From Verrucomicrobiia bacterium (GTDB lineage Bacteria > Verrucomicrobiota > Verrucomicrobiia > Limisphaerales > DSYF01), in NCBI GenBank assembly GCA_035765895.1, contig DASTWL010000034.1:62001-126000 (forward strand): a stretch of DNA of 64,000 bases, read 5' to 3'. Position 1 is the first letter of the stretch; the number at the start of each line of letters is the position of its first letter. The notes beneath the pieces were generated by a model. That model ran no database searches and had not been told where the DNA came from. It saw only the letters and a list, made by a program, of their open reading frames with translations. Positions 63,601-64,000 of this stretch are shown piece by piece. Made by a program: the position numbers and the translations under genes.

Positions 63601-64000
63601 GTTCCATTTTCGTTCACCGTGTAGGTGGGCGCACTGAAACCAATCACGCCGGGCGAGTTGTCCACATCGTTGATTTGCAAGGAGGCCGTGGTCCTCGCCA
63701 AGGCGTTGCCCAGAGGCACGTTTTCGCCGCCCAGGAAGAAGATGTCCGCTTGCATGGGTGCGTCCAATTGAAGCTGAGCCGTGCGGTCGCCTTGGATGCC
63801 CGGATTGCGCGGGATCGTAACGTAAATGTCATCCGGGTCGGAGAGAATGGTGCTGTTCTGGAGCACGGTCAGCCCCACGTTGTTGGTGCCAAAAATACCA
63901 TCAGCCAAATTACGAGTTCCCATGCCCCAAGTCGTGTCATAGAGCGGATTAACATGGTTGTAAGTGTAGTCGGTGGTGGTCTGAGCCAGCCCGGTGCCGC
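57666..64000 (-). CDS. Giant Calx-beta/delta-60/P-domain surface protein, N-terminus outside the window
   Basis: The frame is open to the window edge; an internal ATG at 63923 is not the true start because in-frame codons (TTDYTYNHVNPLYDTTWG) continue upstream. At least 2,110 residues are visible. In order: three Calx-beta domains, a block of about seven delta-60/DUF5122 repeats (about 62630-61500; for example VGGQFTTFN and LNTDGSLDTTF), six more Calx-beta domains (61480-59450), one GETLT-type domain plus P-domain (about 59450-58620), two DUF11 domains and a C-terminal VVESTGSL to FFRVRPV segment. Calx-beta modules bind calcium and the rest are adhesion-like. It is probably a secreted adhesin or matrix protein. 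Tandem with, and partly homologous to, the M36 protein. Confidence 0.88.
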   Translation of the reverse strand, partial: GTGLAQTTTDYTYNHVNPLYDTTWGMGTRNLADGIFGTNNVGLTVLQNSTILSDPDDIYVTIPRNPGIQGDRTAQLQLDAPMQADIFFLGGENVPLGNALARTTASLQINDVDNSPGVIGFSAPTYTVNENGTNAVITLTRTNGSSGPVSVVFSTADGTATSANYSGLTNTISFGQGVTNRTVLIPIKNDSTIQSADRTILLTLKSAAGGATLGLTNAVLSIIDDDFPPGRINFTAVAAQTNEYAGHLRVMVSRTGGNLGVLDVQCRTVNGTAVDGVNYTGLTNTLHWDSGDISPRTVDVVLLPDGIVTPDLNFNVRLSNPSIPGALGVRTNIAVTIANEDFYGAPQFTLGTYYVDETAGYATITVVRSGGNAQTISVNYATSDGTAVSSGPLPNYTSTAGTLVFGPGVVSQSFTVPILNDGVADPSSFFFGITLSGVTPGGAVLGSPSTTQVRIVDAQSFNQPAGSVDPGFDAGIGFNGSVFSLARQPGGSIVAGGDFTTVNGLPRNRLARVLTNGVEDSVFMAGLSGANGPVRSVICQSDTRLLVGGQFTTFNNVSRNYLTRLNTDGSLDTTFDPGSGADAPVFSLAEGFVGGARKLYVGGNFTTFNGFNSPGLVRLNDNGTVDPQFDLAEGVNGPVYAIVVYPTNTINAGKVVIGGAFSSVNGVARAGIARLNPDGSLDATFDPGAGANAEVRALALQSDGKIVLGGAFTSVAGQPFSHLARLNLNGSADGGFAIGVGANDSVYAIAIQADNRIVVGGEFVQASGVTRRRITRLMPDGTVDPTINFGSGANGFVDALVVQPDGNLVMGGGFTAVQGQTANHIARLFGGSMTGSGQVEFTAPLYVVNENGTNVVVTLHRLGGTSGTGVNGTGNLTVNFQTGDITAVAGVNYLGVTQQVSFPVGEVETTITVPVIQDYQITSDLLATLSLDGAAGTLGPQPTALLDIVNVDSAVRFSAATYVRNEDAIDGVATITILRQGSTQGTASVIFNTTTNGTAVAGVNYLPTTNTVAFQAGETSRTVTIPVLRNTAVEGDKTVNLELSTPVGTVLLNPSQAVLTIHDVDQAPGQFVFGAPAYAFSESATNAMITVLRSNGFSGIVSVNINTLAGTAVPGIRYVSTNAVLSFADGQTNRTFLVPLINDNVVQGDQTFTVQLSNPTGGATLGGSPSVPVTVLDDDVAMSFTSPAYVVNETNALVSLGVQRLNGSNSVSTVTFRTADGTAVAGTNYTAENRVLTFNVGETFKSVSVAIQRDPRVTGNLSFFAALTNASAGVQLVAPNPASVVIVDNDPGISFTNVVQSVLENATNLAVTVVCSNAGSGAVTVNYATEDGTAVAGQDYVATSGTLMFTNGQTEQTIIVPITDNKLPQPDRNFTISLFNATGGAQVLNPGTLTATIVDNDAGLQFSTAAYRVVESGVNATITVLRTNYTNSLVTVDYGTRDGSAHAPGDYAPTSGTLVFTNGETAKTFTVGLKDDSILTGDRTVLLTLSNAVGDASIVSPGAATLTISDDDGSLIIPAGTALVSESTNNGVVDPGETLTVLFGFRNSAGTNAQNVTATLLATNGITPVTTSQNYGAMVVGAPVTARPFTFVVNATNGQTIAATFDLSDNGAPIGRGVFTFGVGTATFGFTNSSPIIITDRGASTSPVGANPYPSTINVSGVEGGINQMSITFSNFSHVSVGDVGALLVSPAGQKTLLMANDGGFNSVSGLTLQFDDGATNGLPLGTAFGSGVYKPTSYAPLPPFPAPAPGGAYSNALSAFAGSNPNGVWSLYVIDDTSPGAGVISNGWWISITRGSSIPSASDLSLGMAATPQPAIAGAQLAYTLWVTNNGPATANTVSVTDTLPAGAQYVSGTTATGTVTNQSGTVTWSVGSLANGATASLSLVVIPSATGSLTNTAVAASGVSDLYPENNTVTSVSAVTAPTADLVLGMTDTPDPVVAGWPLTYQILVTNLGPAAATNVTVTNLLSTGLSFTSVTGSQGTAGHTGAVVWANLGTLNSGASAAVTLVTWAAQPGTVTNSATVSSAVTDPLKANNTASVKTTVTPQIQAQLNGSVIRIITPGTTGIVVESTGSLTPPVSWTPVATNPPPVLDLPITGGSQFFRVRPVGP

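Noticed and set aside
57700-63900. CRISPR-like periodicity in the right-hand 6 kb
   Set aside because: The periodicity is in the protein (Calx-beta and delta-60 repeats of roughly 55-110 residues), the DNA copies are diverged and the frame is open throughout.
1-64000. tRNA or rRNA genes
   Set aside because: No T-loop plus acceptor-stem pattern or rRNA core sequence was noticed while reading either strand; a tRNAscan or Infernal run would be decisive.

Overview
The window is GC-rich, densely coded chromosomal DNA from a Gram-negative bacterium, most likely a Verrucomicrobiota member of the Limisphaerales/Pedosphaera type. This is an inference from gene content: lipoprotein or Tat-targeted DUF1080 and Gfo/Idh/MocA sugar proteins, giant secreted proteins built from Calx-beta, DUF11, proprotein-convertase P and delta-60 modules, and a recurrent C-terminal STNL..W...RFYR segment on secreted proteins. 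A planctomycete relative is the main alternative. No rRNA, tRNA, CRISPR array or transposase gene was seen.

Layout. 1-2.7 kb: cysK (cut by the window edge), a class I/II aminotransferase and its Lrp/AsnC-type regulator. 2.8-8.5 kb: an accessory island whose two flanks are diverged inverted copies of one composite intergenic repeat. It holds a densely folded probable RNA leader, two adenine-methyltransferase-like subunits and a GIY-YIG/SF2-helicase fusion, all on the plus strand and overlapping. 8.5-14.2 kb: a topoisomerase IV A-like subunit, a double-DUF1080 lipoprotein with a Gfo/Idh/MocA partner, and two small AT-richer unknown genes. 14.4-19.8 kb: an IorAB/CoxLS-like molybdenum hydroxylase pair, a secreted BNR/Ig protein and a TIM-barrel sugar isomerase. 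19.8-26.7 kb: ptsN and a complete hydrogenase maturation set, hypFCDE on the minus strand and hypAB divergent, without hydrogenase structural genes.

26.8-37.1 kb: a secreted metallophosphoesterase, a LolC/LolD-type exporter with a small methyltransferase and a nucleotidyltransferase, a second Gfo/Idh/MocA protein, apbE, a rhomboid protease, a small membrane zinc-ribbon protein and purB. 37.1-38.8 kb: tcmP and a three-Cys DUF5131 gene, each overlapping the stop of the gene before it, beginning with purB. 38.8-49.4 kb: a methyltransferase, a BI-1 family membrane protein, a GH50-like glycosidase, an MFS transporter, a GNAT protein, a CBM48 protein, exonuclease III, a membrane protein, and iscA-like and hscB genes. 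49.5-49.74 kb: a probable structured RNA ending in a near-perfect terminator. 49.75-64 kb: coaE, then two tandem giant secreted proteins: a fungalysin-family (M36) metalloprotease of 2381 residues and a Calx-beta/delta-60 protein that runs off the right edge.

How it fits together. Much of the window is consistent with extracellular and periplasmic polysaccharide and protein breakdown (GH50-like enzyme, DUF1080/Gfo/TIM-barrel sugar processing, giant M36 protease, MFS uptake). The hyp set implies an NiFe hydrogenase elsewhere in the genome. The best candidates for something under-described are the inverted-repeat-bounded methyltransferase/GIY-YIG-helicase island with its folded leader, the orphan RNA at 49.5 kb, the TcmP/DUF5131 cassette, and a repeated three-domain cassette shared by the two giant proteins.
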